DNA from: Eubacterium sp. | Lineage (GTDB): Bacteria > Bacillota > Clostridia > Lachnospirales > Lachnospiraceae | Reading direction: 5' to 3' | DNA length: 10,330 nucleotides | Assembly (NCBI GenBank): GCA_020844525.1 | Contig: JAJGAH010000047.1 | Coordinates: forward strand, 1 to 10,330 | In this document: piece after piece, positions 1-6,210 of the stretch | How the letters are laid out: each line of letters starts with the position of its first letter | Position numbering within the stretch: position 1 is the stretch's first letter | Made by a program: the position numbers and the translations under genes | Notes under the pieces: generated by a model | Databases searched by the model: none | What the model saw: the letters and a program-made list of their open reading frames with translations, nothing else | Told to the model about the DNA's origin: nothing

Positions 1-159
1 TTCCGTATAGTGGCTGACCTGTGCATCATAGCTTGTTTCCTGCTCGTCGGAGTCGGTACTGACCCGGCAGTATGCTGCGACCCGGAGCTTTGTAACCTCG
101 TCCCTGCTGACGTTATTTCCGATTTTGTGTTTTGCCGGAATGAAGGTTACATTTGCCAT
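1..159 (-). CDS. Serine recombinase, N-terminus only (runs off the left edge)
   Basis: Fifty-three codons of a serine recombinase that would catalyse integration or excision through a 5'-phosphoserine DNA intermediate. After a short basic leader, the fragment carries the resolvase-type N-terminal strand with YCRVST at residues 30-35, the predicted nucleophile being Ser34, followed by the usual polar stretch and a DAQ..HY helix. The start is ATG at 159-157, preceded by GGAGG seven bases upstream; it shares one base with the stop of the preceding gene (TAATG), which implies coupled translation. It is the third recombinase-type gene in a row. Length and the rest of the domain set (recombinase domain, zinc ribbon, coiled coil) cannot be seen. 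Family assignment is firm; substrate site and role are unknown. Confidence 0.85.
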   Translation of the reverse strand, partial: MANVTFIPAKHKIGNNVSRDEVTKLRVAAYCRVSTDSDEQETSYDAQVSHYTE

Positions 160-575
160 TACATCGCCTCCGTTTCAATTAAGCTGTATAGGTATTGCGC
201 CTGCATGGCAGGATCTTTGTAGCTTTTTTCAGGCTTTTCAAAGCGGAAGTTTGTCGGTATTACCTGAGCAGGCTTTTCTTTCTTGCGATCTAGTCGTCCG
301 AGCGCTTCTGCCCGGTGCTGTTTTTCTGCTTCGGCTTTATCAAAGGTTTCACTGTCTATGATTGCCGGATAGAAGTCATCACCGAGGTAGTGGCGGTTAG
401 CCATCATCCGTTTTGCACCGCAATGCTTGACTTCGATACCTGCTTCATTCGCAGCGCTCTGGAAAGAAGCACCAGCAAGATAAGCCTCATAGAGTTTTTT
501 TATCTTCGCAGCTGCTTCTTCGTCAATGACTGCTTTCCCGTTTTCAATTCTGTAACCGTAAGGTGTATGTCCCAT
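159..575 (-). CDS. Small recombinase-domain protein lacking the catalytic resolvase domain
   Basis: A 138-residue protein. Its first half resembles the DNA-binding 'Recombinase' domain (PF07508 type) of large serine recombinases: [12 protein letters not shown] at residues 2-13 matches the YPPYGY segment just after the catalytic domain of the neighbouring recombinase, followed by a helix-rich segment and an Asp/Ser-Glu-Thr-Phe motif near residues 74-78. The catalytic domain with its serine is absent, as are the zinc-ribbon cysteines; the tail (95-138) is charged. I chose ATG at 575 because AAAGG lies eight bases upstream; ATG at 581, overlapping the previous stop as ATGA, is an alternative adding two residues. 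It lies tightly between two large recombinases. I infer an accessory role, such as a partner that biases synapsis or direction; degeneration from a full-length copy is the other option. Confidence 0.7.
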   Translation of the reverse strand: MGHTPYGYRIENGKAVIDEEAAAKIKKLYEAYLAGASFQSAANEAGIEVKHCGAKRMMANRHYLGDDFYPAIIDSETFDKAEAEKQHRAEALGRLDRKKEKPAQVIPTNFRFEKPEKSYKDPAMQAQYLYSLIETEAM

Positions 576-577
576 TG

Positions 578-2137
578 TCATATCCTTTCCGTCAGGCAAA
601 GTCCGCATTTGAGTTCAAAACTGAACTCGGTGCGGTTTTTTACCGTGATTTGCCTGACATGTTTTTCAAAGAGCTCCTCATCGAAGCCGTGCAGCATTTC
701 ACCTTTTTCTGCAAAATGCAGAAGATCGGTAGCTGTCGTGACTTTGGAAACATCTGAGGAGACAGTGTTATTCAATGCCTCGATCTCCTTGCGGAAGTCA
801 TCCGCATTGGAGAGCAGTTTGTTGGTTTCTGTGTTAAAAAGAATCTTGTCGATAAAACCCTGTGCTGCCAGCTTCTGTAGTTCTTCTCGCTGTTCAGTAT
901 TCTTGGCAAGCCGGGTTGTAAGTTCCTGCACCCGGTGAAAAGAATCGTCCGAGGAGCCGTTTCTTATGCCTTCGACGTAGGGCTTAAGAATGACTTTGCC
1001 GGAAAAGATCAGCTTATTCATCATGATAGTGAATGCCAGCTTCAGATCATCGTCTCGGATGAACAGCATAGAGCAGGAATCCTTGTCGGATAGGTGTGTG
1101 TTGCAGCACCATGCGATGTAGCTTGTTCCGGCGGTGTAGTGTGTCCTGCGTTTGAAGGTGCCGCCGCACTCGCCGCAGATGATCTTTCCGGAAAAGGTGT
1201 AGCGCTTCTGGTATTTTTCGCTGTCGGATGAGATGTTCTTTTCTCTTGCATGCTGCTGGAGCATCTGTTCAGCGGCCTCGAAGTCTTCATGGCTGATGAT
1301 GGCTTCGTGATGATTCCTGGCAAGGTACATATTCTTTTCTCCATGATTATGATGGCGGTTGAAGAATGAATCGGTATAGGTCTTCTGGAAAAGGCAGTCG
1401 CCCGTGTATTTCTCGTTTCTGAGAATACCCTTAACTGTGGTGGCGTTCCAGTGTCCGCCTTTCTTAGTAGGCACCTGATCTTCATTCAGTCTCCGTGCGA
1501 TAGCACTGGTACCTTGGCCAGAGAGGGCGTAGGTAAAAATCTGTTTTATGGTTTTTGCCTGTTCCGGGTTTATCACCATCTGATCACCATTCCAGTCATA
1601 TCCGTAGGGTGGGTAACTGATTTTGAAGGTTCCTATTTCAAAACGGTTCTGGATTGACCATTTGCTGTTTTCTGAAATGGAAAGGGATTCGTCAGCAGCC
1701 ATGCTGGACAGGATAGACAGGAAAAGCTCGCTTTCCATCGAACCAGTGTTGATGTTCTCTTTTTCAAAATAAACAGGAATATTCAGGGTGAGGAGTTTTC
1801 GTACCAGTTCAAGGCAGTCTGCAGTATTACGAGAAAAACGGCTGATCGACTTCGAAACGATAAAATCAATCTTTCCGGCTTTGCAGTCTGCAAGCATATG
1901 CTTAAGCTCCGGACGTTTTTCCTTTTTTGTGCCAGTAATGCCTTCATCGTAATAGACGCCAGCGTACTCCCAATCGCTGCGTGAATTGATGTAATTTTCA
2001 TAGTGGTTAATTTGAGCCTCAAGGCTCTCGGCCTGTGCGTCAGAGCCTGTGCTGACGCGGCAGTAGGCAGCTACGCGGAGTTTTTTTCCGGCGGCCTGAG
2101 GGCTTTTATTTTCTTCTATTTTCGTGACTTTCTTCAA
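578..2137 (-). CDS. Large serine recombinase (site-specific integrase/excisionase)
   Basis: A complete 519-residue large serine recombinase, a normal length for the family. Domains in order: resolvase catalytic domain about 20-165, with YCRVST at 25-30 (predicted nucleophile Ser29) and the SISRFSRNT active-site segment at 97-105; Recombinase DNA-binding domain about 175-290, beginning at YPPYGY; zinc beta-ribbon with CGEC at 321-324 and paired cysteines 344/345 and 355; then a coiled-coil segment about 398-460. Such enzymes integrate and excise phages and conjugative elements. The likely start is TTG at 2137-2135, because GGAGG lies nine bases upstream; the nearby ATG at 2145 is out of frame and directly abuts the Shine-Dalgarno. 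It follows the SHOCT gene by about 50 bases, so they are probably one transcript. A tandem repeat sits just upstream. Confidence 0.93.
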   Translation of the reverse strand: MKKVTKIEENKSPQAAGKKLRVAAYCRVSTGSDAQAESLEAQINHYENYINSRSDWEYAGVYYDEGITGTKKEKRPELKHMLADCKAGKIDFIVSKSISRFSRNTADCLELVRKLLTLNIPVYFEKENINTGSMESELFLSILSSMAADESLSISENSKWSIQNRFEIGTFKISYPPYGYDWNGDQMVINPEQAKTIKQIFTYALSGQGTSAIARRLNEDQVPTKKGGHWNATTVKGILRNEKYTGDCLFQKTYTDSFFNRHHNHGEKNMYLARNHHEAIISHEDFEAAEQMLQQHAREKNISSDSEKYQKRYTFSGKIICGECGGTFKRRTHYTAGTSYIAWCCNTHLSDKDSCSMLFIRDDDLKLAFTIMMNKLIFSGKVILKPYVEGIRNGSSDDSFHRVQELTTRLAKNTEQREELQKLAAQGFIDKILFNTETNKLLSNADDFRKEIEALNNTVSSDVSKVTTATDLLHFAEKGEMLHGFDEELFEKHVRQITVKNRTEFSFELKCGLCLTERI

Positions 2138-2159
2138 AGCCTCATTCCTCCTTTCGCAT

Positions 2160-2192
2160 GTCTATACATCACTCTAAAGCGTCTACACATCA
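2160..2192. repeat. Tandem 12-bp direct repeat with 21-bp period upstream of the recombinase
   Basis: GTCTATACATCA at 2160-2171 and GTCTACACATCA at 2181-2192 match at 11 of 12 positions, and their starts are 21 bp apart, two helical turns, so a protein could meet both copies on one face of the DNA. The right copy holds the stop codon of the SHOCT gene; the left copy ends eight bases before the recombinase Shine-Dalgarno. It may be an operator or an accessory recombination site; it could also be chance. Confidence 0.4.
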
Positions 2193-2396
2193 AGCATTTT
2201 TCGGATATATTTCCGCGAACAAAGGAGAGAAAGTTTCTCGATTGATGGCGGTTAATTTGTTGAATTCAGCAACGGATATGAGCCCGGAATCAAGCATCGT
2301 TTTCGCGATGGCCTGAGCTCTTTTGTAGTTAAGGTCTCCCTGAATGCGCTCCTGTGTGAAATATCCAGATGGAACACTTGTATTATTGTCTGTCAT
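2190..2396 (-). CDS. Small SHOCT-like domain protein
   Basis: A 68-residue protein whose residues about 16-60 resemble the SHOCT_2 type short domain: an N-terminal helix (ERIQGDLNYKRAQAIAKTML), then LDSGLISVAEFNKL, then INRETFSP. Small proteins of this kind often sit directly upstream of large serine recombinases in Firmicutes prophages and integrative elements, as here. Their biochemical function is not established; they have been suggested to act as oligomerisation or DNA-linked accessory modules. The ATG at 2396 is preceded by GGAGGTGG, which can be masked by a hairpin with the upstream leader. No catalytic or metal-binding residues and no membrane segment are visible. It is probably the first gene of the recombinase transcript, since a strong terminator separates it from the endolysin. 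Family assignment is moderate, by pattern only. Confidence 0.72.
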   Translation of the reverse strand: MTDNNTSVPSGYFTQERIQGDLNYKRAQAIAKTMLDSGLISVAEFNKLTAINRETFSPLFAEIYPKNA

Positions 2397-2404
2397 AACT
2401 TATC

Positions 2405-2429
2405 CACCTCCAATTTCCCACTGGAGATG
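2405..2429 (-). promoter_or_regulatory. Hairpin masking the SHOCT gene ribosome binding site
   Basis: On the minus-strand RNA, CATCTCCA (2429-2422) can pair with TGGAGGTG (2412-2405) across a nine-base loop: eight pairs including one G-U. The 3' arm contains the GGAGG Shine-Dalgarno of the gene starting at 2396. The 5' arm belongs to the 31-bp repeat shared with 6211-6241, so the repeat could reduce translation until opened. Seen by hand pairing; regulation is inferred. Confidence 0.4.
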
Positions 2430-2448
2430 AACAGGTGATTTGAGCGGA
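2418..2448 (-). repeat. 31-bp intergenic repeat, copy A (post-terminator element)
   Basis: This stretch matches 6211-6241 at 27 of 31 positions; all four differences are transitions. Both copies have the same orientation, lie directly downstream of a minus-strand terminator's T tract, and precede the first gene of the next minus-strand cluster. On the minus strand the shared core reads TCCGCTCAAAT, then a variable trinucleotide, then CTGnTCATCTCCAGTGG. The position suits a promoter, antitermination or processing element. No sigma-A -35/-10 pair is evident inside it. Confidence 0.75.
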
Positions 2449-2455
2449 AGAAAAT

Positions 2456-2497
2456 AAAAAAAACCTGCGGGTATTCCAAAAAAGGAACACTCGCAGG
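2456..2497 (-). terminator. Rho-independent terminator after the endolysin gene
   Basis: On the minus strand, CCTGCGAGTGTTCC (2497-2484) and GGAATACCCGCAGG (2477-2464) form a 14-position stem with two mismatches around a T6 loop, followed at once by eight T residues (2463-2456) and more T-rich sequence. It lies about 19 bases beyond the endolysin stop. Together with the repeat and hairpin entries, this accounts for the gene-free stretch 2397-2515. Confidence 0.9.
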
Positions 2498-2515
2498 CGA
2501 GAAACTGGATGATGG

Positions 2516-3463
2516 TTATTTCACTCTGATCTTCCAGCCGACCAGAATCAGATTGACATTTTGAATCAGTGAGCTGTTCATGGACTGGATAGCAGAAACA
2601 GTTGTACCGTACTGGCGGGCGATGGCAGAGAGCGTATCGCCTGATTTCACGGTATAATAAACAGGCTGAGGTTTATTATGGACGCCGCATAGCTCGTTCA
2701 CCTCGGACTGCACGGAATCATAATCATAACCGGCAGCAGTGAGGCGGTTCTTCCGATCTTCGCCGTTGCCCCAGTTCCCAGCGAGAACTTCATGCGCCAG
2801 CTCATCAACAGTTTTTGAAGCGACGGGAGTAGGAGTATCGTCAGCTGATTTTGAGTATCCGTTAAACCCGCCGCCAATGATGACTGTCGGGAAGTCCTGA
2901 TATGACCAGTCCATATCCACACGGCCATTGATGCCGGGAACGGAGCCATTGGAGCTGTGCTGCCAGATTCCGCAGGAGTCTTCATAGCTGCAGGCATCGG
3001 CCCACTGGGCGCACCAGTAACAGTAACGCTTGCGGACAGCGTCCGTCACAACAGATCCCGCGAAGGATGCAGAGGTATAAAATCCGGCAAAATATCCGGC
3101 AGCCTCCAGTCTGTCGCAGAAAGACTTAATCAGGCCGGAGCAGAAATCAGTCCCGGCTTCAATCTGCTTCTTTTCCTCCATGTCGAGGAAAACAGGATAG
3201 TCAAACTGCTTCCCGGCAAGTGTAGACAGGAACATTTCAGCTTCCTGTACGGCTTCAGAGAAGCTGTCTGCATAGCTGTACCAGTAAGCGCCGACGTGAA
3301 GTTCGGCAGCTTTTGCCTTCCTGTAGTTTTCTTCAAAGTACTTGTCTTTTGAGTTTGTACCGTAGCCTGCGCGGATGATCACGAAATCCACTCCGCTGTT
3401 CCTGACAGCATTAAAATCAATCGCGCCCTGCCATACCGATACGTCAATTCCTTTTATAGCCAT
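2516..3463 (-). CDS. Phage endolysin: GH25 lysozyme with CW_7 and LysM cell-wall binding domains
   Basis: A 315-residue peptidoglycan hydrolase (N-acetylmuramidase) acting on the host wall at lysis. GH25 catalytic domain about residues 3-190: GIDVSVWQG at 5-13 supplies Asp7, FLDMEE at 92-97 supplies the Asp94-x-Glu96 pair, and VDMDW at 182-186 is the typical late strand. A CW_7 (Cpl-7-type) repeat follows at about 217-258, with [15 protein letters not shown] and GYDYDSVQ. A LysM domain covers about 267-314 ([13 protein letters not shown]). There is no signal peptide, so release would need a holin, and none is visible in the window. ATG at 3463 has AAGGAGG nine bases upstream and aligns with the usual M-x-x-K-GID start of these enzymes. 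The frame is also open upstream into a polymerase fragment, making a possible fusion. A terminator follows. Confidence 0.93.
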   Translation of the reverse strand: MAIKGIDVSVWQGAIDFNAVRNSGVDFVIIRAGYGTNSKDKYFEENYRKAKAAELHVGAYWYSYADSFSEAVQEAEMFLSTLAGKQFDYPVFLDMEEKKQIEAGTDFCSGLIKSFCDRLEAAGYFAGFYTSASFAGSVVTDAVRKRYCYWCAQWADACSYEDSCGIWQHSSNGSVPGINGRVDMDWSYQDFPTVIIGGGFNGYSKSADDTPTPVASKTVDELAHEVLAGNWGNGEDRKNRLTAAGYDYDSVQSEVNELCGVHNKPQPVYYTVKSGDTLSAIARQYGTTVSAIQSMNSSLIQNVNLILVGWKIRVK

Positions 3464-3745
3464 GTTATTTTGCCTCCTTATGTCTGCAAGATACCGGGAC
3501 AGGCAGACTCGTTCAAAGTTTGCATTGAACGCCCACTTGGTGACGGAATTATCAGTCAGGGCATCAATCAGCTCCTGCGGCAAATGCTCGCCCTGCGCAA
3601 GGTCAATAACCTGTACTTCATTTCCATCAAAGGAATAACCAAAGAGTAGGATCTCAAAACCGGGCGAGGATGCATATTTATAAACGCCGCACTTTGCCAG
3701 ATTTACGTCGCTGTAAGTTTCAATATCGATACTGAGTGTTTTCAT
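3464..3745 (-). pseudogene. Truncated phage family A DNA polymerase, N-terminal exonuclease start fused to the endolysin frame
   Basis: From ATG 3745 (GAGGTG six bases upstream) the frame reads as the start of a phage family A DNA polymerase with a DnaQ-like 3'-5' exonuclease. [14 protein letters not shown] gives exonuclease motif I (Asp7, Glu9), followed by [14 protein letters not shown] and the AFNANFER segment near residues 72-79. Similarity stops at about residue 86 (CLSRYL), just before the endolysin's own Shine-Dalgarno. These enzymes are normally about 600-700 residues, so nearly all of the exonuclease and the whole polymerase domain are lost. No stop intervenes: translation from 3745 would give a 409-residue fusion with the endolysin. 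It directly follows the DUF2815 and small membrane protein genes, its normal place. I read it as the left edge of a deletion; assembly chimerism is the alternative. Confidence 0.8.
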
Positions 3746-3764
3746 GGATTTCACCTCAATTCAA

Positions 3765-3796
3765 ACAAGCAGCAGAGATTGCTCCCTGCCGCCTGT
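3765..3796 (-). other. Stable RNA hairpin with GCAA tetraloop ahead of the polymerase remnant
   Basis: On the minus strand, ACAGGCGGCAGGGA (3796-3783) pairs with TCTCTGCTGCTTGT (3778-3765) around GCAA: 14 consecutive pairs, three of them G-U, closed by a GNRA tetraloop. Only a broken T tract (TTGTTTG) overlaps and follows the 3' arm, so it is at best a weak terminator. It may instead block or stabilise the message between the small membrane protein and polymerase genes. Confidence 0.5.
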
Positions 3797-3802
3797 GCTG
3801 TG

Positions 3803-3973
3803 TTAGTTGTCAGAGTCCTTTTTGGCTTCTGCTTCCTTGTCTTTCTTAGCAAGACGCTTCTTTTCACGCCTGTCTTCAATCCAAAACTTGATGGAGAGGA
3901 AAACACCGCTGATTAAAAAGCCTACCGTAGCTCCAAAGCAGACCGAGAGCATCATTGACTGATATGTTGTCAT
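3803..3973 (-). CDS. Small single-pass membrane protein, function unknown
   Basis: A 56-residue protein. Residues about 9-31 form one hydrophobic segment (LSVCFGATVGFLISGVFLSI), and residues 33-56 are a highly charged, lysine- and glutamate-rich tail likely to be helical and cytoplasmic. The ATG at 3973 has AGGGAGG seven bases upstream; the gene begins 13 bases after the DUF2815 stop and lies immediately ahead of the polymerase start. Short membrane proteins in this slot recur in Firmicutes phage early regions and are sometimes annotated as small DUF proteins, but I cannot assign a family with confidence. A holin is unlikely: the gene lies in the early region and the hydrophobic segment is single and short. 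The strong Shine-Dalgarno, tight spacing and plausible composition argue that it is real. Confidence 0.7.
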   Translation of the reverse strand: MTTYQSMMLSVCFGATVGFLISGVFLSIKFWIEDRREKKRLAKKDKEAEAKKDSDN

Positions 3974-3986
3974 GGTCGCGCCTCCC

Positions 3987-4559
3987 TTAATTCAGAAAGT
4001 CTTCATCGTCATCAGTGACGAAGTCAGACTCAGCACTTGCCTTGCCGCCCAGAGGTTCGCCGTCGCGGATCTTCTGCAGGTTATTGAGGCCGCAGGCGAT
4101 TCCCTTGTTGCCGGAAGAATTGAAAGCGTAAAATGTAATGCTGGCTCTGCCGTAAACGCCGGAGTACACTTCGGAACGGGTCAGGATGGGATTCAGGTCT
4201 GCATCCACGATGCCGGGAGCAGAGGTGGCATTGGCGTTTACAAAGTAGGCATTCTTGTAGGCTTCGTCGTCCGGGCGTTCCGCATCGCCATCGCGAAGCG
4301 GGGTTTTCAGTACAGAGAGCGCAGGGACAGTCTTGCCGTTGCCCTTGAGCTTTGCTTCACCTTCTTTATAAGCGGCTTCAATGGCAGCCTGAATCTTGGC
4401 AATGGTTTTGGTGTCAGACTTCGGGATAATGAGGCTCACGCTGTACTTCGGTGTGCCGCCGTTGATGGACTTCGGTTCCCAGATGTTTGCGTAGCTCCAA
4501 CGGGTGTCGGAACCGGTGATAACCTTCATGGGATTGCTGATTTTCGTATTCTTACTCAT
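3987..4559 (-). CDS. Phage ssDNA-binding protein (DUF2815 / Enc34_ssb family)
   Basis: A 190-residue protein of the DUF2815 family, later linked to the OB-fold ssDNA-binding protein of phage Enc34. Family-typical segments are WSYANIWEPKSINGG at about 21-35, KYSVSLIIPKSD at about 38-49, and AAIEAAYKEGEAKLKG at about 58-73. The C-terminus ends in the acidic DDDEDFLN, the kind of tail by which ssDNA-binding proteins recruit replication partners. It should coat single-stranded DNA during phage replication or recombination. Its ATG at 4559 overlaps the DUF2800 stop by eight bases, with GGAGG nine bases upstream; in-frame codons further upstream lie inside the DUF2800 gene. Neighbours agree: nuclease upstream, polymerase downstream. 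Family confidence is high; biochemistry comes from the family rather than this protein. Confidence 0.88.
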   Translation of the reverse strand: MSKNTKISNPMKVITGSDTRWSYANIWEPKSINGGTPKYSVSLIIPKSDTKTIAKIQAAIEAAYKEGEAKLKGNGKTVPALSVLKTPLRDGDAERPDDEAYKNAYFVNANATSAPGIVDADLNPILTRSEVYSGVYGRASITFYAFNSSGNKGIACGLNNLQKIRDGEPLGGKASAESDFVTDDDEDFLN

Positions 4560-5691
4560 AATGTTTTTCCTCCATAAAATCATTTTTTGCAGTGTTCATG
4601 GCCGGGCGTTTATCGTTTTCCGGCGCAAGAGTGGGTTTGCCCTGCGGCTTTTCGATGTAAGCCGTCAGGAGTTCATCGAAGCGGGACTTACCGAGGAGCT
4701 TCTGCATGGCGGTGACGCCGAGCAGCTTCTTTTCATATGGATCAAATCCTGCTTCTTTGACCGTCTGGATAACAGCGGCCTCGTTACTGTACTTACGGTT
4801 GGAGCGGCCTTCGACCAGCTTCCAGCCGTTCCATTCCTTCCCGGAGAGCGCTTGCTGCAGGGCATATTCCTTGATGTCGGATGCCCAGCTGATCAGCTCG
4901 TCCACCTTAGAAAGAATGACTTCGATTTCGGTGTCCGTCAGGAGCGGCGGGAGTTTGAAATCGTACTGTGCCAGTTTCAGATTGGCTTCGGCCCTGGCTC
5001 GGCACTCATTCCTCGCTTTACAAAATCCGCACCATTCTCCGCAGAGAAAGTTCCCGTTTCCGGCAAAAGCAAGCTCTGCTGTCGGTTTCAGAACTACGTC
5101 TGCCCAGCGGTATAAATCGTCCTTACTGATATCGAAGGTGCTGACATTCTGCCGTCTTGGCTGGTAGATGGTCATGCTGACCTGATCGATGTCGTAGATG
5201 TTATCAAATAGTTCCAAAGCACCGAGGGCGTAACACTGCATCTGTGGGTTCTCTTCAGCGGAAACAAGAACGCCGAGGCCGTATTTGAAATCAATGACCC
5301 GGAGCGTACCGTCCGCGATGATGACGCAGTCGGCGGTACCGAAGCCCTGTTCTACCCAGCGGGAGAAATCTACTCGCTGCTCAATCAAGACAACCGGATC
5401 AGCGCAGGCCTTCTTTGCGGCTTCGACCTGTTCCAGCACGAATTCGGCATAACCACTGGTGCAGTCATCCATCTCTTCGGAATACCAGGAAAGCCCATCT
5501 GTCGGATCGTCTGCCGGAAGCCCCAGTGCTTTCTTAAGCTTGAATTCTGCAAGCGCATGGGCATCCGTGCCTTCGGCTGCGTAGTCGCTTCCTTTATCCT
5601 CGTAGGTCTCGCAGAGCCGTGCCGACGGCGGACAATGAATCCACCTGTCAGCGCCGGAGGCAGAAAGAATCGCGTGTTGCTTACTTGCCAT
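4552..5691 (-). CDS. DUF2800 protein: Cas4/AddB-like Fe-S nuclease of the PD-(D/E)XK superfamily
   Basis: A 379-residue phage protein of the DUF2800 family. Nuclease-type residues are visible: Glu104, Asp121 in GTADCVI, the Asp134-x-Lys136 of VIDFKYG, and a QMQCYALG segment at 150-157 like motif Q/Y of RecB-family nucleases. Four cysteines, Cys20 near the N-terminus and Cys221, Cys224, Cys230 near residue 225, reproduce the C-(n)-C-x2-C-x5-C pattern that holds a 4Fe-4S cluster in AddB and Cas4. It probably processes DNA ends in phage recombination or replication, next to the ssDNA-binding protein. The ATG at 5691 overlaps the previous stop by 11 bases; its stop overlaps the DUF2815 start by eight. 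The C-terminal 120 residues are less defined. Enzyme class is inferred from motifs; no helicase partner is present in the window. Confidence 0.88.
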   Translation of the reverse strand: MASKQHAILSASGADRWIHCPPSARLCETYEDKGSDYAAEGTDAHALAEFKLKKALGLPADDPTDGLSWYSEEMDDCTSGYAEFVLEQVEAAKKACADPVVLIEQRVDFSRWVEQGFGTADCVIIADGTLRVIDFKYGLGVLVSAEENPQMQCYALGALELFDNIYDIDQVSMTIYQPRRQNVSTFDISKDDLYRWADVVLKPTAELAFAGNGNFLCGEWCGFCKARNECRARAEANLKLAQYDFKLPPLLTDTEIEVILSKVDELISWASDIKEYALQQALSGKEWNGWKLVEGRSNRKYSNEAAVIQTVKEAGFDPYEKKLLGVTAMQKLLGKSRFDELLTAYIEKPQGKPTLAPENDKRPAMNTAKNDFMEEKHYE

Positions 5692-6019
5692 TTCCGATTG
5701 CCTCCGCGTCCTTCATCAGGGCCTCATAGTTTGCCGGGTCAATAGCGGAGAGCTTTGTCGCTCCGTATTTCTGGAGCAGGTCACGCACCTCAGCAGTGTG
5801 TCCGGCGCGGGATTTCCCGGCAAGAACGGATCTTACATCCTCCAGCTTTAATTCCGGCTTAGGTTTTTCTTTTATAGCAGCAGTTTCAGAAATTTGCTGC
5901 TTATTGGAATCGTCTGTGCCGGAGAACTGCTGGTAAAGCCAGTCGGCTGCGTCGTTAATAGCGGCAGCAGCACTGTGGAGATCTTCGATTGTCTGTTTCA
6001 TGTCTGCCATTTTGCTCAT
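5681..6019 (-). CDS. Phage early protein of unknown function ('rrp5-like' annotation family)
   Basis: A 112-residue protein. The N-terminal part (about 5-35) is a likely helix with an alanine-rich face (LHSAAAAINDAADWLYQQF); residues 36-58 are a polar linker; residues 59-108 are a compact conserved-looking segment (LEDVRSVLAGKSRAGHTAEV, then LLQKYGATKLSAIDPANY). Similar C-terminal segments occur beside DUF2800 genes in Firmicutes phages, where automated pipelines label them 'rRNA biogenesis protein rrp5'; that name has no functional support I know of. I chose ATG at 6019 because AAAGGAG lies nine bases upstream. It overlaps DUF2800 by 11 bases, so the two are probably translationally coupled and act in the same replication or recombination step. 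No catalytic motif is seen. Confidence 0.75.
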   Translation of the reverse strand: MSKMADMKQTIEDLHSAAAAINDAADWLYQQFSGTDDSNKQQISETAAIKEKPKPELKLEDVRSVLAGKSRAGHTAEVRDLLQKYGATKLSAIDPANYEALMKDAEAIGNGK

Positions 6020-6164
6020 AGGTTCTTTCTCCTTTCTCGGATTGTCTTTGTGCGGCAAGAATTGAAAGGTTTCTTGCCAGTCGGGCGGATACGCGGCTGA
6101 TGGAGTTCAGAAGCTGAATCTCCTCGCGGACGTTCCCTCCGGTGTCTGTGTAACTTGATTTCAT
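5955..6164 (-). CDS. Small helical protein, first gene of the early cluster
   Basis: A 69-residue product starting at ATG 6164 with GAGGTG six bases upstream; GTG at 6173 is an alternative start. Residues about 13-40 (VREEIQLLNSISRVSARLAR and on to SILAAQ) form an amphipathic helix that could mediate oligomerisation. The remainder is Arg- and Gln-rich and ends in a run of cysteines, QCCC. That final third overlaps the next gene by 65 bases in another frame, an unusually long overlap, and its composition there looks like a by-product of the other frame. So the first 45 or so residues are likely the functional part. Position between the 31-bp repeat and the 'rrp5-like' gene supports it as a real first cistron. 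I recognise no named family. Confidence 0.55.
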   Translation of the reverse strand: MKSSYTDTGGNVREEIQLLNSISRVSARLARNLSILAAQRQSEKGERTYEQNGRHETDNRRSPQCCCRY

Positions 6165-6210
6165 CTTGCTCACCTCGCTTCCTGAAGGTCTTTTCTCTGT
6201 CCTTCAACTT

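Noticed and set aside
315..938. Long plus-strand open frame (207 codons)
   Set aside because: It is antisense to the two recombinase genes, has no ribosome binding site of note and low-complexity Ser/Cys/Phe-rich content typical of a reverse-frame shadow.
2456..2497. Bidirectional terminator serving plus-strand genes
   Set aside because: The plus-strand side of the stem is followed by CGAGAAAC, not a T tract, and there is no plus-strand gene upstream.
2516..3745. A genuine bifunctional exonuclease-lysozyme fusion enzyme
   Set aside because: The polymerase part is far shorter than a full exonuclease domain and the endolysin has its own strong ribosome binding site and canonical start, so a deletion scar is simpler; kept as a finding instead.
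3972..4577. Plus-strand open frame of 201 codons across DUF2815
   Set aside because: It is a mirror of the DUF2815 gene; the minus frame has family motifs, a ribosome binding site and an acidic tail.
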